Assembly: GCA_001574975.1 (NCBI GenBank)
Contig: KQ965748.1
Coordinates: 65,334-129,333 of the forward strand
Source of the DNA: Gonapodya prolifera JEL478
Taxonomy: Eukaryota; Monoblepharomycota; Monoblepharidomycetes; Monoblepharidales; Gonapodyaceae
DNA length: 64,000 nt
Direction of reading: 5' to 3'
The notes below the pieces were generated by a model. The model had not been told where the DNA came from. It did not search any database and saw nothing but the letters and a program-made list of their open reading frames with translations. Below, piece by piece: positions 46,102 through 57,900 of the stretch (its first letter is position 1; every line of letters begins with the position of its first letter). The translations under genes were made by a program, and so were the position numbers.

Positions 46102-46356
46102 CTTTCAAGTGTATCAGGATGTTCCTGTGGTCGGAACATCACTGCCCATTCGCATCTTCCCTGCGCTGCTTCGCTCACCGGACGCGTTCTCTCAGCTTAG
46201 TCATCGCTCGCCGCGTCTGCTGCTTTGTCTCGGTCGACGTCCATCACCATCGCGCTCTGTTGGGCGCCCCAAGCCACCAGTGCGAGTTATCTGCAGCCCG
46301 AGACCGCCGCTTGAACCTGCGCTTCATCACGCTCGTATCGTCGGAGTACTGCAACG

Positions 46357-47836
46357 ATGAGCTTTCTTAACTTCAACAAGAATAAGGTGATTGAACACTG
46401 GACAGAGACGACGGGAACGAGGGTGCTTGGAGTGCTGTGATGTTTCGTGCTCCCGACACGAAGATTGCGAGTTATGCAAGAAGCCGCAACAAGCCAAATG
46501 GGACGCGATACTCTTTCTTCACTTTGGTAGCGGAGAGGGCTCTCGCTGGAACTTCACCTTTGAAAGATGCACGAAATGTTCGAACCCCTTGCGCACGACT
46601 CTGACCTCACCCTGTACCCACCCAGACATTCAAGCCCAAAAAGAACATCGCCGAGGGCACGAAGCAGTACCACCTGAAGAAGTACGCCGAAGCCACACTC
46701 GGCAGCGGTAACCTCCGCGCGGCGGTCCAGCTCCCCGAGGGCGAGGACCTCAACGAGTGGCTCGCCGTCAACTCGGTCGACTTCTTCAACCAGATTAATA
46801 TGCTTTATGGAACTATTACAGAGTTTTGTACGCCCAATGAGTGTCCGGTCATGTCGGCGGGGCCAAAGTATGAGGTGAGTCGAGTATGCCGGACGGAGGG
46901 TGTAATGAGTGGTGGTCGACATGATATCTGGATGAAGCTGTACGACGAGTGGATGGTAGGATGTTTGGTCGAGGTGGTGCGAGGGGTTGTCTACCGGATT
47001 TCTGTCTGAAACGACGGGGGGCAAAGTGGCCGTCGATAGAATCTCTATTCGATTCTCGGACTACCATCGATTGCGAGCATCCCTCACTCATCTACTTCTT
47101 CCCTCGTACGTACTCTATTCTTTCCTCGAACTCATCGCACCAACCACTCTATGAAGTACCACTGGGCAGACGGAATCCAGTTCAAGAAGCCCGTCAAGGT
47201 GTCCGCTCCAGAATATGTCGACTATCTGAGTGAGTAAAAACTTCTTCACGTCTTATGGGCGGGGGTGGAGGTGGAGAGGAGAGGGATGTCGATGAATGTT
47301 TCGACTGTCTTTGATCAAATTTATCTCGTCGGGATCTCATTCACTCATTTCATCACCCATACTTACAACACTCTTGCCACCCACTCCCGCATCCCTCCAC
47401 CTGCAGTGACATGGGTCCAATCCCAACTGGACGACGAGGACGTCTTCCCGTCCAAGATCGGTGTGCCCTTCCCCAAGAGCTTCCAAAGCACCATCAAGAC
47501 CATCTTCAAGCGACTCTTCCGCGTGTACGCGCATATCTACCATGCGCATTTCCCGAGGATCGTCAGTTTGGGCGAGGTGAGGGCGTTCTGTTGTCCTCAC
47601 AATATTGCTCTTCCCTGTTCCAACCGGGAATGCCTTTCTTCCGTACCACCATTTTACTGTACCTCACCACTCCTACCGTTCTATAGGAGGCCCACTTGAA
47701 CACCTCATTCAAGCATTTTATCTTTTTCGTGCAAGAGTTCAGTCTGATCGACTCCAAGGAACTCGCGCCGCTCCAGGAGCTCATCGAGACGCTTACAAGC
47801 GACACGAAAATTGCAGCGGGGCAGACGAAAGCTTAA
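46357..47836 (+). CDS. MOB1: MOB1 kinase activator
   Basis: MOB1 binds and activates NDR/LATS-type kinases (Dbf2/Sid2) in mitotic exit, cytokinesis and Hippo-like signalling. Exon 1 is [10 protein letters not shown]. Then [60 protein letters not shown] and [19 protein letters not shown]; after an intron [20 protein letters not shown] and [20 protein letters not shown]; then [20 protein letters not shown] and [20 protein letters not shown]. The zinc ligands (C-x4-C of CTPNEC and the two His of YHAHF with HLNTSFKHF) are all present. Stop TAA at 47834-47836. Intact and close to the animal and yeast proteins. Confidence 0.95.
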
Positions 47837-48081
47837 CTTTGATTCAATTCAGTAGGGGCGGGGGGTGGGGTACGTACTTGGGACGATTGCGGGGAGAAGG
47901 CGTCTGGTACAGACCGCAAGGTCTCTATATCACTTTTTTTATATGTGCAGTACAAAGCTAGCGTGTGCGAAAGCATAAGTGCAATAATACTGTTCTCGTT
48001 TTTGTGGAATTTATCCGAAATGGTTGGGCGCACAAGCGGAGCAGCCAACCCCTTCAGCAAAATCTTCTATACCCCACGACA

Positions 48082-49713
48082 ATGAGCTTCTGGAGCAGCG
48101 CACACGGACACGGGCACGATTTCCCTCCGCCGCTGCTGTCGATTAAAGAAGTGCGTTACTGCGTGCCCGCGGAGGGCGCTGACGTAGGGGAGCTAGCGCG
48201 GGGCTCATAATCGATTCCCTCCCATCAGGCTCTGGAGCAGCACAAAGATGCCCTGAAGCGACTACGAAGTTCGATTCCGGCGCTGGAAACGGCGACCGAG
48301 GCGACCCCGGGCGAGTTCGACGACATCTTCTTGCTTCGATTCATTTTGTCGGCAAAGGATTTCGACCGGGCCTTGCAAAACGCTGCGGCGACCGTCGAGT
48401 GGCGCACGGCGAACAGGGAGGTTCTGCGAGCGGTGCGGGAGACGGGGCGTGCCCCGCACCACGATGTCGTCGCTCACCATCTCGTTCAGGGCCCGCACAA
48501 GAGTTTAGTGGACGGGACGCCCGTGTATATCATCCGTTCGGGGATTTCGAACACGAAGGAGCTGAGTAGAGTCGCCAGTGTGCCGACGGTGGCGGAGTGG
48601 ATATTGTTTCAGAGGGAGCAGATGTTTGATATGTGGTGGGTTCTGGTATGGCCAGTGGGTTTCGAGAGGAGATGTAACCTCAACGGGGGTTTTTCAGCGA
48701 CAAAATCACTAGAAAGACGGGATTCTTGTCGAAAATGTTCGTCATATTGGACGGCTCGCACGCGAGGTTGACAGGGTTGAATCTCCACTTCATGTGAGTC
48801 GAGCGGTCTCCCCGGGAAAGGTCTCTCTTTACCTCAACGAGTCTACGCCTCTTCTCCAGCAACTCCGTATCAGCGGCTTCGTCGAAGTCTGAAATCTATT
48901 ACCCCCAACTCCTCCTCGCCCAGTGCTTCATCAACATGCCCACCTTCTTCCGCACAGTCATATTGCCGATGGCGAAGAGAGTCATGCCAAAGAAGGCTAT
49001 GGAAAAGTCCAAGTGAGTCTCCTTGTGCTGCAGCTCCAGTGGCTCTTCGTAGCTACGACGCTCTAACGTCCTCGGACAGATTCTGCGGCGTCAAGTCCAC
49101 CGTCAACCTCCCCCCGAACGACCCCAAACCCCTCTCCAAATGCCCCTTCGCCTCGCGCATGATGAAACCGGAAGACGTGCCCACGTTCCTGGGAGGGCGG
49201 TGCATGTGTCCCGTCACAGGCGCGACGCTGGAATCCGCACTTGACCCCACCGCACAAGGCCCCTCATCGCCGTCGTGGGACGCGGGTCGACGGGGTTCTG
49301 GAGATTCGTTCAAGTCGGCGTCGGAAGGGGCGGACCCTGCGGTGCCAGAAAACGTGGATGCGGGAGAGAGTTCAGACGCGCGAACAGAGTCGCCAATGGT
49401 GGCTGACACGAACCCGGCTGATTCTGGAGTAGCGGTGGCGTCTGTGCCGGAGGACGAGAGTCGGGAGCAAAACGTGAAGCCCCGAACGTCGGCAGTTCGT
49501 TCGGATGCAACGTTGGTGGACCAACATGTTACGCATGAGGACGCGGAGAATGGAGAGCGTTCTCCTTCGCCCCTTTCCAAAGAAGTCTCGCCTGAATCTT
49601 CCGGAAACATCCCCGCCAACGAGCAAACCCCTCCTGGCTTTTGCGTCACGAATGTACCGAACAACAGGTCGGAAGTCGTCACTTCTCCAGTGCATGCCGG
49701 AATGACGAAGTAG
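48082..49713 (+). CDS. CRAL-TRIO (Sec14-like) lipid-transfer protein
   Basis: CRAL-TRIO proteins bind single lipids such as phosphatidylinositol. After MSFWSSAHGHGHDFPPPLLS, the N-terminal helical part has FDDIFLLRFILSAKDFDRAL and ATVEWRTANREVL. The lipid-binding lobe shows DGTPVYIIRSGI, VAEWILFQREQMFDMW, then CDKITRKTGFLSKMFVILDG, YYPQLLLAQCFINMPTFFRT and AKRVMPKKAMEKSK. The order and the Y-Y-P-x-x-L motif fit. Residues after about 290 form a long disordered acidic tail (Ser/Glu/Asp/Pro), ending at 49713, unusual beside compact Sec14. A C-terminal motif CGVKSTVNLPPNDPKPLSKC precedes that tail. Five or six exons. Confidence 0.82.
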
Positions 49714-49910
49714 CGTCACGCTTTTATAACCACGAGACAAGTATTTGGCGTTTGTTGACTTTTCACTAGTTGGGCTTGTGTAAATTTGGCTCTTTTTTGA
49801 CACTCTTGGAGTATCGTCAGCAGTAGACGTATTGATGTGACTTGATGATTTTATGGCTCAAAACCTCGTTTCACCAGCCGAGATACAACTTCACAACAAG
49901 CGATAACCTC

Positions 49911-52662
49911 ATGCGCCATAAATCCGACGCGCCCACCGTGACATCCTACCGACCTGCGTCTCCAGCTCCGACCATATCGACGGAATCGCGCCACGTCGCG
50001 TCCTCGGAAATGTCCTCTACACTGGCTCCTTCCGAACCCGCGTCGCCTGGGCCCGAATCCCCCCTCACTCCCTACAAACGAAAGCGTGCTCCAGTGGTCA
50101 CCATCAGTGTATCTTCAGATCGCGCGGACGCTGTGGCGTCCACCGTGGGCAATGAAACGTTGATGTCGCAGGATGAACCGAACGTGGGAGCACTTGCGAA
50201 GAGACTGTGGGAGGGGATCGCGACGGAAGTTTCTTTGGAAAAGACGGCGAAATGGCTGACGCACGGGTATGTGTCTTGCCATTATTTTCGAAGCTGTGAT
50301 CCATAAAATGAAGCTCCACTTGAATATCCACCTGCCGGTAATCTCCAGAACACCATCACGCCACCAAATCCTTCTGCAGTACTTCCGGCTCTTTGAAATA
50401 TCCCACCTCAGAATCGACGACGCTCTACGGTGTGTTTGTTCCAAGCTTGCACTCTTCGAACTGGAGAGCCAAGCTTTGGATCGGCTGATAGAAGCTTTCG
50501 CCGGACGATATTTCGAGTCCAATCCAGATAGACAAGGGTTGTTGAAATCGGAAGGTAAATACTCATGCGTCCCTTCCACCGTGAAACGTTGGTACCAACA
50601 CGATTCATACCTAAGTGCTCACATATCAGCTTGCATACTCCCTTGTCTTGCTGAATACCGACCTTCACAAAGCCAACACAGGAGCGAATCGGGATTCCGC
50701 CATGTCGAAGCGTGCGTACATTGATAACACCATGTCGGCCATTTCGAGTATCAAGAGTCAGGATGAGCCTGCAGACCAACAAGGAAGCCCAGAGTTGAGA
50801 AAACGAAAGTGGAAATTAGAAATGGAAGAACTTCTTGCCGATTTGTATCGCTCTATTCGGTCTCGAAAGCTCCCTACTCCAACGCCAATCAACTTGGTTA
50901 CGAACCGACCAAGCACGTCCAGCGAAGTCTCATCTACGTCTGTTTCTGCAAGCACTCATCAAACCGGACGTCGTCTTTCCATTACTTCCACAATCACTTC
51001 CTCTACATCACGTAGCTCAATAGCTTCCGGATCGCAAGACAGCAAAGTTCGTGATTCCACCGACTCGCTAGCGCATTGCTCCTTTGGGAGCTTGTCTGCC
51101 GTAATCTCATCAAAACCAAAGGAAACGAATGCACGCCGTGGTCTCTGGGACGGACTGTTGACCAGACGGGTGCGCTCTCCGTGGAGCAGTTCGTCAACCG
51201 CATCTCGTAGCGACTTGGAGGCTCAGCGAAGCGTAACAAAAACCGACGCTCAAAAGAAACTGCCCGGGGCATGTAATGACATGCTCTTGTCCGAGGATCG
51301 ACGGTCCAAGACAAGCCAGGATTTTATCCAGAATGGAAAGCCGCCACTACAAATTGACACCCCGGAGAACGCTATCCGCTGGGAAGGATTCGTCGAAATG
51401 AAGCACCTTAAAACATCCCCGACCGTGCGCGCAAGCGACCGAAAGTGGAAGCGGCATTGGGCTGTTGTCGTCGCCGAGGATAAGATCGGCGCGAAACCAG
51501 AACTGCGATTGTGGCGGGTTGTACCAAGCGGAACCATGAAAGAAGGCGCTGGATTGAGACGAGTGTTGGTGGGGAAGGACTTGGTCGATGGTCAGTTAAA
51601 CGACTCTGCAGGGTCCATCGGACTTTCGAAATCCAAGTCTCTGGAATGGACGGTTTCCATGTCTTCGAAACGAATGGGTAACGATGAACGCAGTCACCCT
51701 GATCCGATGCAATCAACTGGTGGTCTCGCTCTTCCGAAATCTCGCCCCACCAGCCTTTTCAGGTCACTCTCCTCCACGTCTGCTCGACGAGTGATAGACA
51801 CCCCAGCGCCAACATTCGTCAAGTCGGATTATACCGCCTTGTTACTTCTGGATTCGCTTGCTCTTTTCCCAGCACCAAATGGCAGCTCCTCCGTTTCCAC
51901 TCGTCACCCCAACAGTCTTCACCTTCGTCTACACAGCGGTGCCGAATACCTTTTGTCTTGCTCTTCGGAAGAACGTGTACAATCTTTGCAGCAGACGTGC
52001 AATTCGTGGGCAGCGAGGAGGAGCAAGGAACCGTTGGGCGGCGGGATCGGAAATGGATTTTTCGGGTGGAGTGGAAGTGCGCCTGGTCGGAAGATTGAAG
52101 AGTGGAAGGAGCCGACTTCGGGTGGATTTCCGAGCCAGCTTCACGGTCAGGAGCAGAGGGACTCAATGAAACGATGCCTCACAAGGGCGAAGGCTGACCT
52201 GGATAAACATACAATTCACAAAGGGGACGTTGACAAGGTGGGTTTAGTCGTCCTTCGGGATACGGACTGCTGCATACCCTCATGCGATTTTGTGTCAACC
52301 CGTTCCAGCTCCTGAACTCTCCGACTCACAACCGCGCGATTGATAACTGGTCTCGCCGCGAGGCGTTCCTGAAGCGAGAGCTCCTTCGCTACGAAGTTTA
52401 CGTTCAGCTTTTGGAGATGTGGTCCTTGTTGTGGGAAGCGGAGACTTCTCAACGGTCCACACTAGGATGCAACGGTCAGCCAGATCTTATGGTGTCCAAA
52501 AGTGGGAAGTGTCGTCCCAGAATTCTAGCTACGACTTTTACGGGTAGTGAGGCGTCATCTCCACCACTGAATGGATTGCACGGCGATGAAAAGGTCAACG
52601 AGAGAAGCTGTGGTGAACTTTTTGCATTACCACCAACGCCGGTGTCCCTGACGTCTGTATAG
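49911..52662 (+). CDS. Sec7-PH Arf guanine-nucleotide exchange factor, EFA6/PSD-like
   Basis: Loads Arf-type GTPases with GTP at membranes. The N-terminal about 100 residues are disordered (start 49911; ATG 49842 is an in-frame alternative). The Sec7 domain follows: FEISHLRIDDALRCVCSKLA, LFELESQALDRLIEAFAGRY and LAYSLVLLNTDLHKANTGAN, then AMSKRAYIDNTMSAI. The catalytic glutamic finger matches the Glu of LESQALDR, aligned to G-E-A-Q-K-I-D-R of ARNO. A long Ser/Thr-rich linker leads to the PH domain: WEGFVEMKHLKTSPTVRAS, KWKRHWAVVVAEDK, PELRLWRVVPSGTMKEG, and a late part YTALLLLDSLALFPAPNG, LHLRLHSGAEYLLSCSSEER. After the last intron comes NRAIDNWSRREAFLKRELLR, the coiled-coil seen after PH in EFA6 proteins. 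Stop at 52662. Intact. Confidence 0.85.
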
Positions 52663-52702
52663 CATCACTATTTGGGGTATATAAGCAACAATTATATAAT
52701 GT

Positions 52703-53200
52703 TTATGCCACCCGTACTCCCCACAACTCAGCAGTCGCCTTGCACAAAGTCTTATGAAAAGTCCAGTGCTCCTTTTGGCACTTTGCTGAGCGGTACCACA
52801 CGCTCTTGCACCTTGAGCACGCCTTGAGTCCTGAGACATATACAATCGTCTCCCATTTGTTGTCCTCAAGCGCCTGATTGTCCTGGGGACAACCTAGGCT
52901 CCGTGGAGCATAGCATATCGTAATCGGTACGTTAGCGCATAAGCAGTCTTTTGACGCCGCGAGTCCGGACAGACCTCTGGGTTCGATCCCTTCAAGTCCA
53001 CGCGTCCAGCGGAAAACCTTGCCCCAACATTCCATAGTTATCCTGCTGCTTTCAGACAATTTGCGACCGCTGCCAGGGTTTGATTCAAGAGCAATTTTAC
53101 AAAATGCTTCCATCTTTGCTCTGATTGTGGGATGGGCCAGAAGAGCCCTTTTCATTGGCTCCTTGGTCCCAGGCAGTGAGGACAAAAGCTGCATGCCCAA
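52703..53200 (-). pseudogene. MYND-finger protein fragment with degenerate finger
   Basis: A 165-codon frame whose C-terminus, KACSRCKSVWYRSAKCQKEH then WTFHKTLC, is a MYND zinc finger, a protein-interaction module. The residue after the Tyr, normally Cys (Y-C-S), is Arg here, one base from Cys, and no clear first C-x-x-C pair precedes the CSRC. The upstream helical part (LLAHPTIRAKMEAFCKIALE) resembles the leaders of expanded fungal MYND families. The start at 53200 abuts the repeat region, and upstream in-frame codons stop at once, so the 5' end is probably lost. Likely a relic; the C-terminal finger could still fold poorly. Confidence 0.6.
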
Positions 53201-53219
53201 CCCCGATTTTTGGACAGTA

Positions 53220-53900
53220 GTTCAACCATATGACACAAAAATGTGGACAAGCAGGACAATGGGTACATGAAGCAAGGGATTGTGAGTAAATAGCTGTGAA
53301 TAGTTCCCTAAAGTCTACAACACGTCACTCTGATACTGTCAGCCCTGTGGCACACCCAATGAAGCATGTTTGCAAGCAGCACCAAAAAAAAAAAAAAAAA
53401 TGTTAGGATAAAGAGTAGCTTCTGCTCCCTTTTCAAAATGCCTGCCTGTTGCTCCATTTAGTGAATCATAAGCATACTGTGGTTGGTGACACAAAAAGAT
53501 TTCCAGGAACAAATACTGGCTGCCTTACACACACAACTATGGAGAAGGGACTGGATAGCTGGCTAAAGTGCTATGTATAAAATCAAACAGGTCAAACAGC
53601 TGATATTAAACCCAGCAATTTTCTTGTTGCCAGACCTTTGCTATGAGCATTAGTAGATGATTAGAAGCAAACTGTGGCACAAAATTGTTTCTATGATACT
53701 GGGGACACAGAGTGTCAGCTGTCTTATACCCCCTTGACAAACACAAGCAAAGAAATGTTGTCAGCCATCTTTCACCCTAACATGGGGCACCACCAGCCAG
53801 TGTCCAGTGGTTGGAAATGGTGACACAAAACATGTAGCAAAATGGTGCTTGGTTGGTCCCAGGTGAGATTTGGATTAGTCCAGAAGAACAACAAGTAGTG
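53220..53900. repeat. Diverged satellite-like repeats, left block
   Basis: AT-richer, non-coding-looking DNA with recurring boxes such as GTGACACAAAA or GTGGCACAAAA near 53228, 53487, 53673 and 53821, with related sequence between them (AGCCCTGTGG..., GCAGCACCAAAA...). Similar units recur at 56690-57700 beyond the transposon, so one diverged array was probably split by it. Unit length seems to be about 150-260 bp, poorly conserved. Confidence 0.6.
53384..53400. repeat. Homopolymer of 17 A
   Basis: Seventeen consecutive A inside the left repeat block, after GCAGCACC. A shorter A run follows the equivalent AGCAACACC near 57078, supporting relatedness of the two sites. Confidence 0.9.
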
Positions 53901-53901
53901 T

Positions 53902-54110
53902 TACGAGGGAGCGAGTAACTCGCTCAAAAAGGTCCAACTCGCAACTCGCTCCCTCGGAGCGAGTCAACTCCCAACTTGCTCCCTCGGTTGTTGCTCAACT
54001 CCCGAACTCGCTCCATCGACAATTCACAAACTCCGAACTCGCTCCCTCATATGGGAGTCAACTCTGAACTCCGCGAGTTGACTCGGTTACAACTCGCAGG
54101 TTAAAAAGCA
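53902..54110. repeat. Left terminal/subterminal repeats of the hAT element
   Basis: At least six copies of an AACTCGCTCCCTCG-like box or its complement, some with one or two changes, in about 200 bp. Confidence 0.8.
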
Positions 54111-54178
54111 GGCTAAATGTAAAAAAAAAATATATTTGGAGTTACAATGTTACAAACGTAAAGTCCCAACTTAATAAA

Positions 54179-56460
54179 TTATCGCTTCATACACATTAAT
54201 TCTGGATATTCCTGCTTCCACTTCTTTAATAACATTAAGTTTCTAATCATTACAGGTCCAAGACGGGACCTCCGGTCCCCAATAACATTCCTCCCCGCGG
54301 AAAACATCCGCTCCGATTCCGCGCTGGTCCCTGGAATCCCCAGGTAGTCTCGCGCCATCCGCTGGAGTCCCGGAAGGTCTCCCCTTCCCTTCCAGTACTC
54401 CAGCAAATCTGTCCTCCGCGGCCTCCTGGTCTCCATCAAGTACTGGTCCAGTTCCCCTTGCATATCCTCGTCCTCATCAAAAATACTCATCGCTCCTGCA
54501 TCCTCCGTGGCTGAAGTCCGACGCCCAAGGCCACCACCCGTTGCAACACTTGCATACCTGTTGTCAAATGTTGCTCGGATGGTGGCCTCCGCTTCGTCCA
54601 AGTACTTCGTTTCCCATCCTTGTTCCCGCATCCACGATAGCTTGTATGCCGGGTGCAGCACTGTCATAAAATTAGTCAAGGTGTCACTGATGTAAAACCG
54701 CAACGGGGTAACTCACCTAATGCAATCCAATAGAGCCTTGTGCTATCTGTCTTTGCATAGTACTTCCGAAGCACTTCCATGATGGCTTCCCGAACCGTCG
54801 AAAGGACTGGCAGCAACCCGACGTCCGCGTCCTCAAGCTTGTCCATTACGACGTTGAAGAGGGGGATGACCATCACGAGGGTCGGGTACACTGCACTCTC
54901 CACCAAGGAGAGTGCTTGTGCTAGCGGCTGCATGAAATAGACAGGACAGGGTTAAGTGAGACCAGATCACAATTCACGTTTGCACCTACCTCAAGGAGAC
55001 GTCGAACCTTCTCCAGATGGTTCCAGTCCTCGTCTGTCAGTTTCCACTCCCGCAGTCCCACGTCCGAAGCGAAAAGCTTCTCCACCTCCGCTCTGTCCTG
55101 CATGGCGCGGGTGATGGCATCAAAATCCGATTTCCATCGGGTTCCAACCGGCGCCACTAACTCGGGGGCCTTGGATCGTTCCACGAACTGGTTTGCGTAC
55201 AGTTCGCGGAGTCTTGGAGAGCGTAGAACCTTGTAAACGAGCTCATAGAGCTCCAGAACAACAAGTTACCAAAGATGCAGCCACATGAAAAAAGACAAAA
55301 CAGCCACTCACCTTCTTTACAGGTCCATCGTTGCCTCCAACAACGTCCTCGTCATCAACATCGGGAAGTCGCAACTTCTCGAGTCCTGCCCGGACAGCCA
55401 AGTGGAGGATATGGGCNGTTGTCCATCGTGAACGAGATGACCTGTTTTCATGTTTGGGATATTTGTGAAAGTGCCAGCACCTGACCAACAACAATAAAAG
55501 TGCAACTCACCTTTTTTGTAACCCCAGTATTTCCAAGTGCTTCTAGCACAATCCTAGCAAGATTCTCTCCTGTATGGGGGCCCTTCACCTGAACAAAGTC
55601 CAATAAGACCTTGTTCATGCACCAGTCTGTCCCCACCCAATGTCCTGTCACAGCTACAAAGCTGTACCGCTGGTCCCGTGTGGTCCATACGTCCGTTGTG
55701 CATGCGATTTGGGTGCAATTGACCTGTAGAGAGTGCTTAATGGTTGTGGTAACAATAAATTTNGACGACACTCACCTCCAAAAGGTCCCGAATCGTCCCT
55801 TGTAAGCGGTCCACCTCCTGTGGAACATCNGCCTTAATCATATCTCCTGATATCCGGGGGACTTCGGGGTTTGCTGCATGAATCATCCTCAGGAACCACC
55901 GGTTTGTTGGTTCGGTGAGAGGTTGGTCGGCCGCAACAATCCAATCAAGCATAAGTGCTCGATAAGCCTCTTCATCGAACGCCTGTAAATGGTGGTTAAA
56001 ACTTGTTTGGTGAAATGATTCCGGGCATTATCACTCACCTGGACCGGATCTCGCTTCCGTTTCCCAGATGCCATGTCCTCGAGGGTAAGCTGATTGCTGG
56101 CGGGGATTCTCTGCTGCTCCAGTTTCTTCCTTATGTCGGGGTCCCTGATGGTGTCCGCGTGGTACTTCAAGACGTGGGTCTGGAGGGTTGACGTTGAGTG
56201 GTGTCGGGTCATATCATAACTAATGGAAAAAATGGAAGCGATGAAGCAGAAAATAATAACAAATCATACCATACTCACGGTTTTGCGCTGCATCCATTCT
56301 GTCCAAAATGACGGCAGATTGCCCTCCTCTCCCCACCCTTCTCCTGCTTTTCAAAGTGTCCATCCCGAAACACCCATGACTCTTCCCGCTTGGAAGTGAC
56401 GAATCGCTTCGCGGCGATCCATCCATCGCCTCCTGGTGTACTTGGTCCACCTGTGCTCAT
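54179..56460 (-). CDS. hAT transposase, multi-exon
   Basis: Cut-and-paste transposase with an RNase H-like fold. The N-terminus (MSTGGPSTPGGDGWIAAK; ATG 56460, or 56517) leads to a BED-type zinc-finger region: SWVFRDGHFEKQ, RAICRHFGQNGC and, after an intron joining KP to YDM, TRHHSTSTLQTHVLKYH. Next are LLEVSVV, then ACTTDVWTTRDQRYSFVAVT, which carries the first catalytic Asp, and AHILHLAVRAGLEKL, the hAT insertion-domain landmark. Then VGTRWKSDFDAITRAMQDRA and LSTVREAIMEVLRKYYAKTD. The C-terminal dimerisation domain is YLGIPGTSAESERMFSAGRN, VIGDRRSRLGPVMIRNLMLL. About seven introns with GTGAGT-type donors; no clear stop inside exons, so the gene may still be functional. Ns prevent certainty at three codons. 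Confidence 0.85.
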
Positions 56461-56489
56461 ATCGTTTTTTTTTGAGAGGGGTTCCGAGG

Positions 56490-56673
56490 GAGTTGACTCG
56501 GAGTTGGCTAAATTCAACTCGCTACTCGCTCCCTCGACCCTTTACAAACTCCTAACTCGCTCCCTCGTAATTGAGCCAACTCCCGAACTCGCTCCCTCGC
56601 AAAAACCCCAACTCCACTCGCATTTGCGAGTTACGAGGGAGCGAGTTGGCGAGTTTCAACTCGCTCCCTCGTA
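56490..56673. repeat. Right terminal/subterminal repeats of the hAT element
   Basis: Several AACTCGCTCCCTCG-type boxes, ending in a near-palindromic stretch (56634-56673) in which the terminal repeat appears in both orientations. Confidence 0.8.
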
Positions 56674-57900
56674 TCCCTATCTGTCAGTGAGGTGCAAGCC
56701 AACTGTGACACAAAAACTGCAGCAGGGAACAAAAACACAAAATAGGAGCTGCCTTGTGCTGGTTTTTGATGTGGGACTTGTGTCTTGTGATGACAATCAG
56801 CTTCAAGTCCAATTGAAGAAATGCTGTCATTCTCTGAATTAATGTCACCACTAGTGGGCACAAGTTCATTACCCAGCAGTTCGACATAGATTATGCAAAA
56901 AGTAGAGTAAACTGGTGCTGGTTTGGTCATAGATAGTGTTTGGACATGTGCACTATTGCTGTTAAAAATACAGCACATTTTGTTTGCCACCTATCTCACC
57001 TTCAAGCCAAGCCCTGTGTAGTATTACTGTCAGCCAGCCCTGTGGTGTAATGGGGTTGACCCCAGCAAGCAACACCAAAAAATGCACACTTGTGCTAAGA
57101 GGGACAATTACTGTATTTGATTGTTGGAGTAGTGTTTTTGGAGCAGTAACTAATTTGGTCTGCTGATGATGGGTACTAGTCAGACAGGTAGTTGTGGCAC
57201 AACCTCAATCTCAAGACAAGAGTTCATGGATGCAACACACAAAAGTGTGTATAGAACCAGAAGCATGGACATAATAGGCAGTTTTGTGCCACAACAGTGT
57301 TGGATGGCTCCCTAAAGTACAATAAATCACATGCATCAAACAATTCAAACAGATAATAGATCATTACTTAAAGCAGCCATTAGGACAGGTGATGTCCAAG
57401 AACAAGTCCATCAAATTTTGTGGCACAACCCCAGTCACTGAAGAGAATACAAAGCAAGCAACACAAGAATGGTATGTACAGAAGCAGGACCATCAAGCTT
57501 GTCCACATAAAGCAGCATATTGTGTGCCAATATTGGCACAGGATGCTTTCTCAAAGTGTTATCTACAACAACCAGCATGGTGCCTTGTCACCTATTGCCA
57601 CTCCATCTGTCTGTACAGTGGTCATTAATTGGAAGCATTCTGTGACACGAAATCATTTCCAGGAGACTTGAGTACAGAATACAAGCTACCATGTTCTGTT
57701 GTTATTTGGTGTGTGATGACATCTGCTTGACTCATAGAAATTTGGAGTTTGGAGTTGCTGCTGGAAAGCACAAGACCTTTCCCAATAGTGGGACAGGAGT
57801 GACAAAAAATCACATCACAATTGCAGCAACGTTTGCATATGTGACCTTATTTCTCAATTTGTGTTTGCCCTGCAGCACAAATGGTATAGGGTAATGTGAT
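56674..57900. repeat. Diverged satellite-like repeats, right block
   Basis: Continues the left block's pattern: GTGACACAAAA near 56705, GTGGCACAACC near 57190 and 57418, GTGACACGAAA near 57643, plus CAGCCCTGTGG near 57040 and CTCCCTAAAGTACAA near 57310 that match left-block sequence. No protein-coding signal. The A+T content is visibly above that of the flanking genes. Confidence 0.6.

Larger units (their letters stand above)
53902..56673. mobile_element. hAT-superfamily DNA transposon, about 2.77 kb
   Basis: Bounded by inverted terminal sequence: TACGAGGGAGCGAGT at 53902 and its reverse complement ending at 56673. Inside each end is a 150-200 bp zone packed with AACTCGCTCCCTCG-type repeats in both orientations, as expected for hAT subterminal transposase-binding sites. 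Between them lies a multi-exon minus-strand transposase with a BED-like N-terminus and hAT C-terminal dimerisation domain. I could not find a matching 8-bp target duplication (AGTAGTGT left, TCCCTATC right). The only ambiguous bases in the window (N at about 55417, 55763 and 55830) lie here, suggesting several near-identical genomic copies. Confidence 0.85.

Noticed and set aside
52980-53005. GGGTTCGATCCC, another T-loop-like string
   Set aside because: It is within the MYND open frame and lacks the rest of a cloverleaf.
53220-57900. Reading the whole block as one large transposon
   Set aside because: Only 53902-56673 has matching inverted ends and transposase; the flanks are repetitive but carry no transposase or paired ends.
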